Below are positions 1 through 7,048 of a stretch of DNA of 39,366 bases, piece by piece; the stretch's first letter is position 1, and every line of letters begins with the position of its first letter. The translations under genes and the position numbers were made by a program. Source of the DNA: an uncultured Verrucomicrobia subdivision 3 bacterium (GTDB lineage: Bacteria > Verrucomicrobiota > Verrucomicrobiia > Limisphaerales > UBA11358). The stretch is taken from the NCBI GenBank assembly GCA_903858275.1, contig CAIOIC010000080.1:97063-136428 (forward strand). The letters run 5' to 3'. The notes below the pieces were generated by a model that did not search any database, was not told the origin of the DNA, and saw only the letters and a list, made by a program, of their open reading frames with translations.

Positions 1-1
1 T

Positions 2-193
2 GTGAAGAGCCGGAAGGAACCGATCATTTCCGCCGAAATCGGTCATCGTGATGCCACCATTGCTCAAATCGGCTTCATCGCTTCCAAGCTTGGGCGGAAG
101 TTGCAATGGGATCCGGTGGCCGAGAAATTCATCGGTAATGAAGCGGCCAACCGGATGCTTTCGCGCCCGATGCGTGGGCCGTGGGCCGTGTGA
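2..193 (+). CDS. Gfo/Idh/MocA family oxidoreductase, C-terminal end (5' truncated by window)
   Basis: The frame is open from the window edge to a TGA at 191-193, so only the last 63 residues are visible. They match the usual tail of Gfo/Idh/MocA dehydrogenases from Verrucomicrobiota and Planctomycetota: an IGHRDATIAQIG segment, then GRKLQWDP, then a final LSRPMRGPW. In full-length relatives an N-terminal Rossmann fold binds NAD(P) and this C-terminal alpha/beta domain binds the sugar or polyol substrate. The substrate cannot be told from this piece. The next gene, an exported sugar-isomerase-like protein, begins 17 bases downstream, so the two are probably co-transcribed and act on carbohydrate. 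Confidence 0.8.
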   Translation: MKSRKEPIISAEIGHRDATIAQIGFIASKLGRKLQWDPVAEKFIGNEAANRMLSRPMRGPWAV

Positions 194-210
194 ATTCCAC
201 AGCCAAAGCG

Positions 211-1095
211 ATGAAAACTATTTTGCTTCTGTCGTTCGTGAGCTTGCTGGCCGGGTTGTTGCCAGCGGCTGAACTCACCACAAATTCAGTAGTCCGTCCG
301 GAATTTTTTGTTTTTGAAAACGGCATCAAGCTTCCGCCCGCCGAACTGGCCGCCACCTTGAAAGAAATCGGCTATGACGGACTGAGCGCTTCCGGTTATG
401 AAGTGAAGCCGTTGCTCAAGGAGTTTTCGGCGCGAGGTCTTAAGCTCTACAACACCTACCTCACTCCGACCTTCGATGCCGCCACCAACGCGCTGACCGG
501 GCAGGTGCGCCAACTGATTGACGATCTGCAAGGCAGTGGCGCGGCCATCTGGATTGCGATTCGGGCCGTGACCAAAGATGGCAAAAAGGTTGCGCCTTCC
601 TCGCCGGAAGGGGACGAGACGGCTCTGGCTCGGTTGCGGGAAATTGCTGATTACGCCGAACCGCGTGGCGTGAAAATTGCGCTCTATCCGCACACCTGGT
701 TCTGGACGGAACGCGTCGAAGATGGCATGCGTCTGGCCAACAAACTCAATCGCCCCGGCGTGGGGGCCACATTCAACCTCTGCCACTGGCTCAAGGTGGA
801 AGGTGATCGTGATCCGGTGCGGGTGCTCAAGGCCGCGTTGCCGCGTTTGTTTTTTGTCAGCATCAACGGGGCGGATAACGGCGACACGAAGAAGCAGGAT
901 TGGAACCAATTGATCCAGACATTGGATCGCGGTAGTTATGATGTGGCTGGCTTCTTAAGCCGGCTGCGTGAAGTCGGCTACGGCGGACCGGTTGGGTTGC
1001 AATGCTACAACGTGAAGGGTGATCAAAAGGAAAATCTCAAGCGATCTCTGGCCGCTTGGAAAAATTTTACGGCTCCAAATCCTCTTCGGCCATAA
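211..1095 (+). CDS. exported sugar phosphate isomerase/epimerase-like TIM-barrel protein
   Basis: The protein has 294 residues when started at the ATG at 211. That start puts a clean signal peptide (MKTILLLSF, a hydrophobic stretch, then LLPAAEL) at the N-terminus. In-frame codons further upstream (GTG at 181) would overlap the preceding gene and bury the signal. The body has the pattern of xylose-isomerase-like TIM barrels: EIGYDGLSASGYEV near the start, GVKIALYPHTWFWTE in the middle, FNLCHWLKVEGDRD (typical metal and substrate face), and VGYGGPVGLQCYN near the end. Relatives act on sugars or inositol derivatives, often exported and paired with Gfo/Idh/MocA oxidoreductases, as here. The substrate is unknown. 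No strong Shine-Dalgarno sequence is visible. Confidence 0.75.
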   Translation: MKTILLLSFVSLLAGLLPAAELTTNSVVRPEFFVFENGIKLPPAELAATLKEIGYDGLSASGYEVKPLLKEFSARGLKLYNTYLTPTFDAATNALTGQVRQLIDDLQGSGAAIWIAIRAVTKDGKKVAPSSPEGDETALARLREIADYAEPRGVKIALYPHTWFWTERVEDGMRLANKLNRPGVGATFNLCHWLKVEGDRDPVRVLKAALPRLFFVSINGADNGDTKKQDWNQLIQTLDRGSYDVAGFLSRLREVGYGGPVGLQCYNVKGDQKENLKRSLAAWKNFTAPNPLRP

Positions 1096-1098
1096 ATC

Positions 1099-2616
1099 TC
1101 ACGCTTTGGCGGCTTTCAAGAGCATTGCGATCAATCCGTCGGTCGTGTGGTTTTTGGCTTCAACCGTGGGTTTCAAGCCGAGGGACCCAATCGTTTTGCT
1201 GGTTTCCGGGCCGATGGCGGCGATTTTCAGTTGCGGGAATTGTTTCAGCAACTTGGGCAGATCAAACCGCGCGTGGAAATGTTCCACCGTCGAGCTGCTG
1301 GTGAACGTCACCCAATCGGCGCCTTCGGCGAGCAGCCGCGCCGCCGCGCCGGTCCGGTCTTCGGTTTCCGCCACGGTTTTGTAAATGGCGATGTCATCCA
1401 CGATGGCGCCTTCTTCCTGCAAGGCGTCCGGCAAATCCCGGTTTGCCACCTCGGCGCGGAAGAGGCACATCTTCACGTTGTCGATGTCCTGATATTTTTT
1501 GAACGCGGCGGTGATTTTGCTGCCGACGTATTCTTCCGGCATCAGATCCACCTGCAAATGCAGTTCGCGCAGTTTTGCCGCCGTGGCCGGTCCGACGGCT
1601 GCGATTCTTGCGCCGCCGAGGTCGCGCAAATCTTGAAACCGTTTGAAGAACAGGTCAAAGAAGGCGGTGACGCCGTTGGCGCTGGTGAAGATGAGCCAGT
1701 CGTAGGAATTTAATTCCAGCAGCGCATCCACGATGGCCATTCTTTCGATTGGCTCCGTGATTTTGATCGTCGGCACTTCCAGCACGTCCGCGCCGAGTTC
1801 TGCCAGGCGCGCGGTAAAACTGCCTGCTTGTTCCTTCCGCCGCGTTACGACGATGCGCTGGCCGAACAACGGCTTTTGCTCGAACCAATTCAGTTTTTTG
1901 CGCAGCGTCACCACGTCGCCGATGATGGTGAGGGCGGGGGGCGTGATCTTTTCCGCCGCCGCCAGCTTGGCAATGGTTGACAGCGTGCCCGCCACGGACC
2001 GCTGCCGTCCGGTTGTGCCCCATTGGATGACGGCCACGGGCGTCTCTTTGCTCATGCCGTGGGCGATGAGCGATTTTGTCCAATCGGCGAGATTTTCCGT
2101 GCCCATCAGCACGACTTTGGTGCCGGGGATTTTGGCGATCTGCTCGTAGCGCAGCGCCGTTGCGTCGTCCGCTGAATCGCTGTGGCCGGTGAAAACGGTG
2201 AAGCTGGAGCAATGCGCGCGGTGGGTGATCGGAATGCCGGCATAATTTGGCACGGCGGTGATGGCCGAGACGCCGGGTATGATTTCAAAGGGTATATTCT
2301 CCGCCGCGAGCGCCTCGGCTTCCTCGCCGCCGCGTCCGAAGATGAATGGGTCGCCGCCTTTGAGCCGCACAACCGTTTTGCCGGCCCGGGCATGGGCGAC
2401 GAGAATGGCGGTGATTTCCGGCTGCGGTAGCGCCATATTTTTGCCGCGCGAGACCAGTTCGGCGGCGGGTGGTGCGAGGCGGAGTAATTCGGGATTGGCG
2501 AGGGCGTCATAGACGATCACATCCGCGCGCCGGAGCAATTCCGCCCCGCGCAGGGTCAGCAGGCCGGCGTCGCCGGGGCCGGCGCCCACCAGGTAAACAA
2601 TGCCTTTCGATTTCAC
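1099..2616 (-). CDS. cobA-hemD: fused uroporphyrinogen-III C-methyltransferase / uroporphyrinogen-III synthase (CobA-HemD)
   Basis: The protein has 505 residues and two enzymes in one chain. Residues 1 to about 245 are SAM-dependent uroporphyrinogen-III methyltransferase, with the GAGPGDAGLLTLRG glycine-rich loop, the RLKGGDPFIFGRGGEEAE loop and GIPITHR. Residues from about 250 to the end are HemD (uroporphyrinogen-III synthase), recognisable by VVTRRKEQAG, FTSANGV, AAVGPATA and WVTFTSSSTVEHF. Together they close hydroxymethylbilane to uroporphyrinogen III and methylate it to precorrin-2, the branch to siroheme and cobalamin. The start is GTG at 2614-2616. The fusion is known in several phyla. 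The siroheme-dependent CysI encoded about 6 kb away is an obvious consumer. HemC and the precorrin-2 dehydrogenase/ferrochelatase are not in the window. It converges with the preceding gene with only 3 bases between. Confidence 0.92.
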   Translation of the reverse strand: MKSKGIVYLVGAGPGDAGLLTLRGAELLRRADVIVYDALANPELLRLAPPAAELVSRGKNMALPQPEITAILVAHARAGKTVVRLKGGDPFIFGRGGEEAEALAAENIPFEIIPGVSAITAVPNYAGIPITHRAHCSSFTVFTGHSDSADDATALRYEQIAKIPGTKVVLMGTENLADWTKSLIAHGMSKETPVAVIQWGTTGRQRSVAGTLSTIAKLAAAEKITPPALTIIGDVVTLRKKLNWFEQKPLFGQRIVVTRRKEQAGSFTARLAELGADVLEVPTIKITEPIERMAIVDALLELNSYDWLIFTSANGVTAFFDLFFKRFQDLRDLGGARIAAVGPATAAKLRELHLQVDLMPEEYVGSKITAAFKKYQDIDNVKMCLFRAEVANRDLPDALQEEGAIVDDIAIYKTVAETEDRTGAAARLLAEGADWVTFTSSSTVEHFHARFDLPKLLKQFPQLKIAAIGPETSKTIGSLGLKPTVEAKNHTTDGLIAMLLKAAKA

Positions 2617-2789
2617 CTGACCAGTTTATGCGAGTCGCGCGGTTGGGCAATTAAAGAGGATATATTTTTCCATCGGGCGAGGCCGGAATTTGTGCTTGCA
2701 ATTCCACCGGCAGTAAATAATTTGATTCCGTCTGTTAGATAACTCATATCTTTCATGGCATGGTGAATCTTCAAGTGAACGTGGTTCAG

Positions 2790-2855
2790 TGATGATTTGA
2801 AACCCGGCGACCGGGAACAGTCTGAAGAAAGCGGTTATGAGACAGCAAATCATTG
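2790..2855 (+). promoter_or_regulatory. 5'-leader hairpin that would cover the start region of the RRM gene
   Basis: ATGATTTG at 2792-2799 is exactly complementary to CAAATCAT at 2846-2853, which ends three bases before the ATG of the RNA-binding protein. Two G-U pairs (2790-2791 with 2854-2855) extend the stem to ten pairs. A small hairpin, CCCGG-CGA-CCGGG (2803-2815), sits in the loop. Pairing would hide the translation start. Genes for glycine-rich RRM proteins are often temperature-regulated after transcription in other bacteria, so a thermosensing or autoregulatory leader is possible. A seven-codon frame (2837-2860) begins in the loop and its TGA overlaps the gene's ATG. The fold is inferred by eye only. 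Confidence 0.4.
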
Positions 2856-2856
2856 A

Positions 2857-3225
2857 ATGAGCACGAAACTGTTTGTGGGAAATCTTTCCTTCAAAACCAC
2901 TGAAAACGACCTGCACGAGGCCTTTGCCGCCCACGGCCAGGTCGTCGAAGCCAACCTGATGATGGACCGGATGACCGGCCGTTCACGCGGTTTTGCCTTC
3001 GTCACCTACTCCACGCCGGAAGAAGCCCAAAAAGCGATCGCCGCGCTGAACGGCGCCACGCTGGGCGAACGCCAACTCACCGTCAACATCGCCCGCCCGA
3101 AGGAAGATCGTCCTCCGCGCCGCGAAGGTGGCGGCGGCGACCGTGGTCCACGCCGTGAATTCGGCGGCGGCAGCGGTGGTGGTGGCGGTTATGGCGGTGG
3201 TGGCGGACGCCGCGAACGCTACTGA
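2857..3225 (+). CDS. RRM-type RNA-binding protein with glycine-rich tail
   Basis: The protein has 122 residues. Residues 3 to about 80 form one RNA recognition motif, with RNP2 LFVGNL at 5-10 and RNP1 RGFAFVTY at 44-51. The aromatic residues that stack on RNA are present in both. The tail from about residue 85 is basic and glycine-rich (RREGGGG, GGGSGGGGG, YGGGGGRRERY). This layout matches the small Rbp proteins of cyanobacteria and other bacteria, which bind single-stranded RNA and are often cold-induced. Expression is likely controlled by the long leader (about 240 bases to the divergent cobA-hemD gene). It is a single-gene unit closed by the terminator immediately downstream. Confidence 0.9.
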   Translation: MSTKLFVGNLSFKTTENDLHEAFAAHGQVVEANLMMDRMTGRSRGFAFVTYSTPEEAQKAIAALNGATLGERQLTVNIARPKEDRPPRREGGGGDRGPRREFGGGSGGGGGYGGGGGRRERY

Positions 3226-3246
3226 TTCCAGCCCGTATTTTTCACC

Positions 3247-3281
3247 GGCGACGCTCTTTTGAGCGTCGCCTTTTTTGTTTT
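3247..3281 (+). terminator. rho-independent terminator of the RRM gene
   Basis: A perfect 10-bp stem (GGCGACGCTC at 3247-3256 with GAGCGTCGCC at 3261-3270) has a TTTT loop and is followed by TTTTTTGTTTT. It lies 21 bases after the RRM gene's stop codon. Confidence 0.9.
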
Positions 3282-3320
3282 GCGCTTTGAACTCGCACGC
3301 CGGATGAATATAAATGGCGC

Positions 3321-4199
3321 GTGCCGCAATCCAAATTGACTCCCATCAACGCCGCCACGCGACTCTGCGCGGTGCTGGGTTCGCCCATCGGCCATTCGGC
3401 GTCGCCGGCGATGCACAACGCCGCCTACGCCGCGCTCGGTTTGAACTGGCGCTATCTCGCCTTTGAAGTGGATCCCAAAAATCTTCGCGGGGCCATCGAA
3501 GGTGCGCGGGCGATGAATTTCGTCGGCCTCAATCTCACCGTGCCGCATAAACTGCTCGCCGTGGACATGGTGGATGAACTGGACGCCTCGGCCAAAATGT
3601 GGGGCGCGGTGAATACGATCAAGTTTGCGCCGGATGCGGCGGGAAAAATCCGAGCCGTTGGATACAACACGGACGCCGAAGGCCTGGCGAATTCGTTGCG
3701 CGAAGATTTGGCGGTGACTTTGCGCGGGGCGAAGGTTTTGCTGCTCGGGGTTGGCGGGGCGGGGCGCACGGCGGCCTTGAAACTCGCGGCGGAAAATGTG
3801 GCGGAACTTTTTCTGGTCAACCGCACGGCGAGCAAGGCGGAGGAGATTGCCGTCGAAATCGAAAAACAATTTCCATCCGTCAGGGCTTTCGTCGGCTATC
3901 CGAAAGCGAAGGTGGATTTGGTGCTGAACGCCACCTCGCTCGGCTTGAAACCGGAAGATGCTTTGCCGCTGGACGAAAAACAATTTCCGCTCAAACAGGC
4001 CGGCGCGGTGTATGACATGATTTACCAGCCGGCGGAGACGGAGTTGCTGGCCGCCGCCAAAGCGGCTGGCTGCCAGACGGCCAACGGCATCGGCATGCTG
4101 GTGCACCAAGGGGCGAAGGCGTTCGCGATTTGGACCGGCCAGCCTGCGCCGGTGGCGGTGATGCGCCGCGCGGTGGAAGGAAGTGTGTATGGGCTTTGA
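3321..4199 (+). CDS. aroE: shikimate dehydrogenase
   Basis: The protein has 292 residues. AroE reduces 3-dehydroshikimate to shikimate with NADPH in aromatic amino acid synthesis. The N-terminal substrate domain shows GSPIGHSASPAMHN and NLTVPHK, whose Lys77 is the catalytic lysine. NTDAEG carries the paired aspartate, Asp118. The NADP-binding domain has GVGGAGR at 143-149 and NRT at 167-169. GIGMLVHQGAKAF is the usual C-terminal signature. The start is GTG at 3321; the nearby ATGs at 3304 and 3314 are out of frame. The last 11 bases overlap the following prepilin peptidase gene, so translation is probably coupled. Confidence 0.93.
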   Translation: MPQSKLTPINAATRLCAVLGSPIGHSASPAMHNAAYAALGLNWRYLAFEVDPKNLRGAIEGARAMNFVGLNLTVPHKLLAVDMVDELDASAKMWGAVNTIKFAPDAAGKIRAVGYNTDAEGLANSLREDLAVTLRGAKVLLLGVGGAGRTAALKLAAENVAELFLVNRTASKAEEIAVEIEKQFPSVRAFVGYPKAKVDLVLNATSLGLKPEDALPLDEKQFPLKQAGAVYDMIYQPAETELLAAAKAAGCQTANGIGMLVHQGAKAFAIWTGQPAPVAVMRRAVEGSVYGL

Positions 4200-5295
4200 T
4201 ACCATCTTTGACCCGCACAACTGGGCGGCGGTTCCTTTTCATTTCTGGTCGCTGGTGTTTTTCGTGTTTGGCAGCATCGTCGGCAGCTTTCTGAATGTCT
4301 GTATCTACCGGATGCCGCTGGATTTAAGCGTCGTCACGCCGCCGTCGCATTGTCCGTATTGCAAATATTCCATCCCGTTTTATCTCAATGTGCCGCTGCT
4401 GACGTGGCTCTCGCTGCGCGGTCGTTGCAAAAATTGCGGTGCGCCCATCACGCCGCGCTATTTCGCGGTGGAACTGCTGACCGCCCTGGCGTTTCTCGCG
4501 TGCTGGCTGGCGTTTGGACATCAGGCTCCCTGGCTGGCGCTGGTTTATGCAGTTTTTCTCGCCGGCTTGATCGCGGCCACATTCATCGACTTTGAACATT
4601 TCATCATCCCCGATGAAATCACCCTCGGCGGGGCGGTGGTTGGTTTTGGCCTGTCCTTTCTGCTGCCGCAATTGCATGGCGCAAAATCAGTCGGGCAGGG
4701 GATGGCGCAAAGCGCCTTGGGCATCGCGGTTGGCGCGGGCGTGGTTTACGCTATTCTGCGGCTGGGAAAACTTTTGTTCGGCCGGCAAAAAATTATGCTT
4801 CCGGGCGAGGCTAAAATTATTTTCACCGAAACCGCGCTATGTCTGCCGGATCAAACCATTCCCTACGAAGAAGTTTTTTATCGCAAAACGGACGTTATTG
4901 CCCTCGAAGCGCGCACGGTGGAACTGATTGATCGCTGTTACCGCGACGTGGCGGTGTGTTTGTCGCCGCAGGTTTTGAAAATCGGCGATGAAAAGATTGA
5001 CCCTGAAACCGTGCCGCACATCGGGGTGCTTTGTTCGGCGGTGGTTTTGCCCCGCGAGGCGATGGGGTTGGGCGACGTGAAATTCATGGCCGCCATCGGC
5101 GCGTTTCTCGGCTGGCAGGGGGCGTTGTTCTCGCTGATGGCCAGTTCGGTCATCGGTTCGGCGGTGGGCATTGCGTTGATTCTGGCGCGCAAGCGCGAAT
5201 GGTCATCGCGGATGCCTTACGGGCCCTACATCGCCCTGGCGGCGGCCATCTGGATTTTCGGCGGCAAAAATATCTTTGCCGCGCTCTTCCGCTAG
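4189..5295 (+). CDS. pilD: prepilin peptidase / type 4 leader peptidase (PilD) with a central insert
   Basis: The ATG at 4189 is preceded by GGAAGG (4175-4180) at good spacing and gives 368 residues; a GTG at 4183 is also in frame. This inner-membrane aspartyl protease cleaves and N-methylates type IV pilins and type II secretion pseudopilins. Visible features are the N-terminal methylase part with GSFLNVCIYRMP, two zinc-binding CxxC pairs (CPYC and CKNC), and the catalytic aspartates in FIDFEHFIIPDE (Asp134) and GLGDVKF (Asp296). Between the two catalytic segments, about residues 195-290, there is roughly 90 residues of soluble-looking sequence that ordinary PilD lacks. No pilin genes are adjacent. 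It converges with cysN after 7 bases. Confidence 0.9.
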   Translation: MGFDTIFDPHNWAAVPFHFWSLVFFVFGSIVGSFLNVCIYRMPLDLSVVTPPSHCPYCKYSIPFYLNVPLLTWLSLRGRCKNCGAPITPRYFAVELLTALAFLACWLAFGHQAPWLALVYAVFLAGLIAATFIDFEHFIIPDEITLGGAVVGFGLSFLLPQLHGAKSVGQGMAQSALGIAVGAGVVYAILRLGKLLFGRQKIMLPGEAKIIFTETALCLPDQTIPYEEVFYRKTDVIALEARTVELIDRCYRDVAVCLSPQVLKIGDEKIDPETVPHIGVLCSAVVLPREAMGLGDVKFMAAIGAFLGWQGALFSLMASSVIGSAVGIALILARKREWSSRMPYGPYIALAAAIWIFGGKNIFAALFR

Positions 5296-5302
5296 CGCGA
5301 TT

Positions 5303-6619
5303 TCAAATCGCGAAGTCGGCGTATTCCGGCTTGGCGGCTTCCAGCGGCGGAAACAGCATTCCCGCGGCGACGGTGGCGTTCGAGCCTTGTTCGACGAGGA
5401 TGAATGAGCCGGTGAGCCGGTTCGTTTCGTAGCCGTCAAACAGCAGTGGCTTGGCCGTTCGGAGGCGGATGGTGCCGATGTCGTTCAAGCCGAGTCCGGC
5501 CGGCTGGTATTCCGGCTCGAAGGTAGTGAAGTTGATGCGGTTTTCAATCTGCGTGACGGCCGCCTGCACGATTTGCGTGGTGTGTTTGAGATAAAACTTT
5601 TTACCCGCCGTCAATGGCCGCTGGCTCATCCAGCAGACGCGCGCCTGCAGCTCGGCGCTGCGACCCGGCAGATTTTGCAGGCCCACAATCATGTCGCCCC
5701 GGCTCACGTCAATGTCGTCCTGCAAACAAATCGTCACGGATTGCGGACAAAACGCCTCGGCGAGCGAATCATCGTAGCTCCAGATTTCTTTCACCTTGGT
5801 CTTGATGCCGGCGGGCAGTATGACCACTTCCTGGCCTTGGGCTACAATGCCGCTGGCGATTTGTCCGCTCAAGCCGCGGAAGTCGTGCAGTTCCTTGTTT
5901 GTCGGATTATTCGGGCGGTTCACCCATTGCACAGGAAAACGGAACGTGCTGAAATTGCGGTCGCTCGCGATGTAAACCGTTTCCAGGTGATGCAACAGCG
6001 CCGGACCTTCATACCACGCCGTTTTGGTGGAGGCATCCACGACGTTGTCGCCGGACAGGGCGCTCATGGGAATGAATTTCACGTCGCGGAAGGAGCCGAA
6101 CTTCGGCAGGAAGCCTTCAATCTCGTCACGGATTTCCGTGAAGCGCGCCTCGCTCCAGTCCACCAGATCCATCTTGTTGATGGCGATGACGAGATGCGGA
6201 ATGCCCAACAGCGCGGCGATGTAAGTGTGCCGGCGCGTCTGCTCGATGACGCCCAGCCGCGCATCCACGAGGACGATGGAAAGATTCGCCGTGCTCGCGC
6301 CCGTGACCATGTTGCGCGTGTATTGCACATGCCCCGGCGTGTCGGCGACGATGAACTTGCGCTTCGGCGTGGCGAAGTAGCGATAGGCGACGTCAATCGT
6401 GATGCCTTGCTCGCGCTCGGCTCGTAAACCGTCAGTGAGATTGGCAAGGTTGATCTGTCCGCCGCCGGTGATGTCGGCGGATTTTTCCAGCGCCTCCACC
6501 TGGTCTTCCATCAGCGACTTGGAATCGTAGAGTAGCCGGCCGATGAGCGTGGACTTGCCGTCGTCAACGGACCCGCAGGTGTTGAAGCGCAAAAGTTCGA
6601 TGGGATGTGTGTGTGGCAT
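5303..6619 (-). CDS. cysN: sulfate adenylyltransferase subunit 1 (GTPase)
   Basis: The protein has 438 residues. With CysD it forms ATP sulfurylase, using GTP hydrolysis to drive APS synthesis from sulfate and ATP. The EF-Tu-like GTPase domain has GSVDDGKST (P-loop, 16-24), ITIDVAYRYF (switch I), DTPGH (93-97) and NKMD (148-151), followed by two beta-barrel domains. It ends without a fused CysC (APS kinase) domain. It is the last gene of the sulfur operon. It is separated from cysD by a four-helix-bundle cassette, so it would be translated from a message that has read through that insert. The sequence just before its ATG is pyrimidine-rich on the coding strand and lacks a Shine-Dalgarno sequence. 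Confidence 0.95.
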   Translation of the reverse strand: MPHTHPIELLRFNTCGSVDDGKSTLIGRLLYDSKSLMEDQVEALEKSADITGGGQINLANLTDGLRAEREQGITIDVAYRYFATPKRKFIVADTPGHVQYTRNMVTGASTANLSIVLVDARLGVIEQTRRHTYIAALLGIPHLVIAINKMDLVDWSEARFTEIRDEIEGFLPKFGSFRDVKFIPMSALSGDNVVDASTKTAWYEGPALLHHLETVYIASDRNFSTFRFPVQWVNRPNNPTNKELHDFRGLSGQIASGIVAQGQEVVILPAGIKTKVKEIWSYDDSLAEAFCPQSVTICLQDDIDVSRGDMIVGLQNLPGRSAELQARVCWMSQRPLTAGKKFYLKHTTQIVQAAVTQIENRINFTTFEPEYQPAGLGLNDIGTIRLRTAKPLLFDGYETNRLTGSFILVEQGSNATVAAGMLFPPLEAAKPEYADFAI

Positions 6620-6624
6620 GGAAA

Positions 6625-6652
6625 GGAGATGGGAGATGGCAGTTTGGAGTTA
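6625..6652 (+). repeat. left heptad arm of the cassette
   Basis: Four consecutive 7-bp units match G[GC]AG[AT]T[AGT] and are then followed by GGG. The last unit contains the stop codon (TAA on the minus strand, 6650-6652) of the four-helix-bundle gene. The third unit ends in T rather than A or G. Confidence 0.75.
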
Positions 6653-7030
6653 GGGATTTGCGGTGCGTGCGCGGGTGGAGCGAATCAGGCCGGAAACCAG
6701 CCGCCCGGTTTGGGCGACGAGTTCGAGCAGGGTTTTGTGTTCAGCCTCTGTAATGTATCCGGCATCCAGCATGACGTAGGATAGCGAACGCACCTCGCCA
6801 CAAGAAGCGCGTGCTATGTTGTAAAATTGCATTTTTTCAGCGGGATGAACCCGTTCAAAACCTTCGGCAATGTTGGTCATTGCGGAAATCGCCGCGCGTT
6901 GAACTTGATCGCGCAACCCGAAATCAATCGCCGCCGGCTTGCGCCGAAAGAAAGAGTAAACCGCGCGGACAAGTTCCCTTGCCGTGCGCCAGGCCTCAAG
7001 CTGCTCGAAACTGTCAATCCTATCTGCCAT
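6650..7030 (-). CDS. four-helix bundle protein, S23/23S rRNA intervening-sequence (IVP) family
   Basis: The protein has 126 residues, the normal length for this family. Recognisable features are FEQLEAWRTARELVRAVYSF at the start, FGLRDQVQRAAISAMTNIAEGFER in the middle, and FYNIARASCGEVRSLSYVMLDAGYI towards the end. Relatives are all-helical and form oligomers. They are encoded within 23S rRNA intervening sequences in Leptospira, as free-standing genes in many phyla, and are related to the Avd accessory proteins of diversity-generating retroelements. Their biochemical role is unknown. The first residues (MADR) and the start codon are encoded by a repeat arm. The gene is inserted between cysD and cysN on the same strand and has no evident link to sulfur metabolism. 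Confidence 0.9.
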   Translation of the reverse strand: MADRIDSFEQLEAWRTARELVRAVYSFFRRKPAAIDFGLRDQVQRAAISAMTNIAEGFERVHPAEKMQFYNIARASCGEVRSLSYVMLDAGYITEAEHKTLLELVAQTGRLVSGLIRSTRARTANP

Positions 7031-7048
7031 CTCCTATCTCCTATCTGC
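7021..7048 (-). repeat. right heptad arm of the cassette, carrying the gene's translation start
   Basis: Read on the minus strand, there are four 7-bp units matching G[GC]AGAT[AG], then GGA. The ATG of the four-helix-bundle gene (7028-7030) is the end of the third unit, and AGGAG in the second unit lies seven bases before it. The cysD stop codon (7049-7051) abuts the arm. Confidence 0.8.

Larger units (their letters stand above)
6625..7048. mobile_element. putative 424-bp cassette: four-helix-bundle gene bounded by inverted heptad arms
   Basis: Two 28-bp arms face each other. The left arm is 6625-6652 (reading on +) and the right arm 7021-7048 (reading on -). Each is four 7-bp units of pattern G[GC]AG[AT]T[AG], followed by GGG or GGA. 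The only gene between them runs exactly from arm to arm: its ATG is the end of the third unit of the right arm and its TAA lies in the fourth unit of the left arm. AGGAG within the right arm is spaced seven bases from the ATG. The cassette splits cysD from cysN, normally adjacent genes. No transposase is present, so any movement would need help in trans. The mobility is inferred from structure. Confidence 0.5.
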
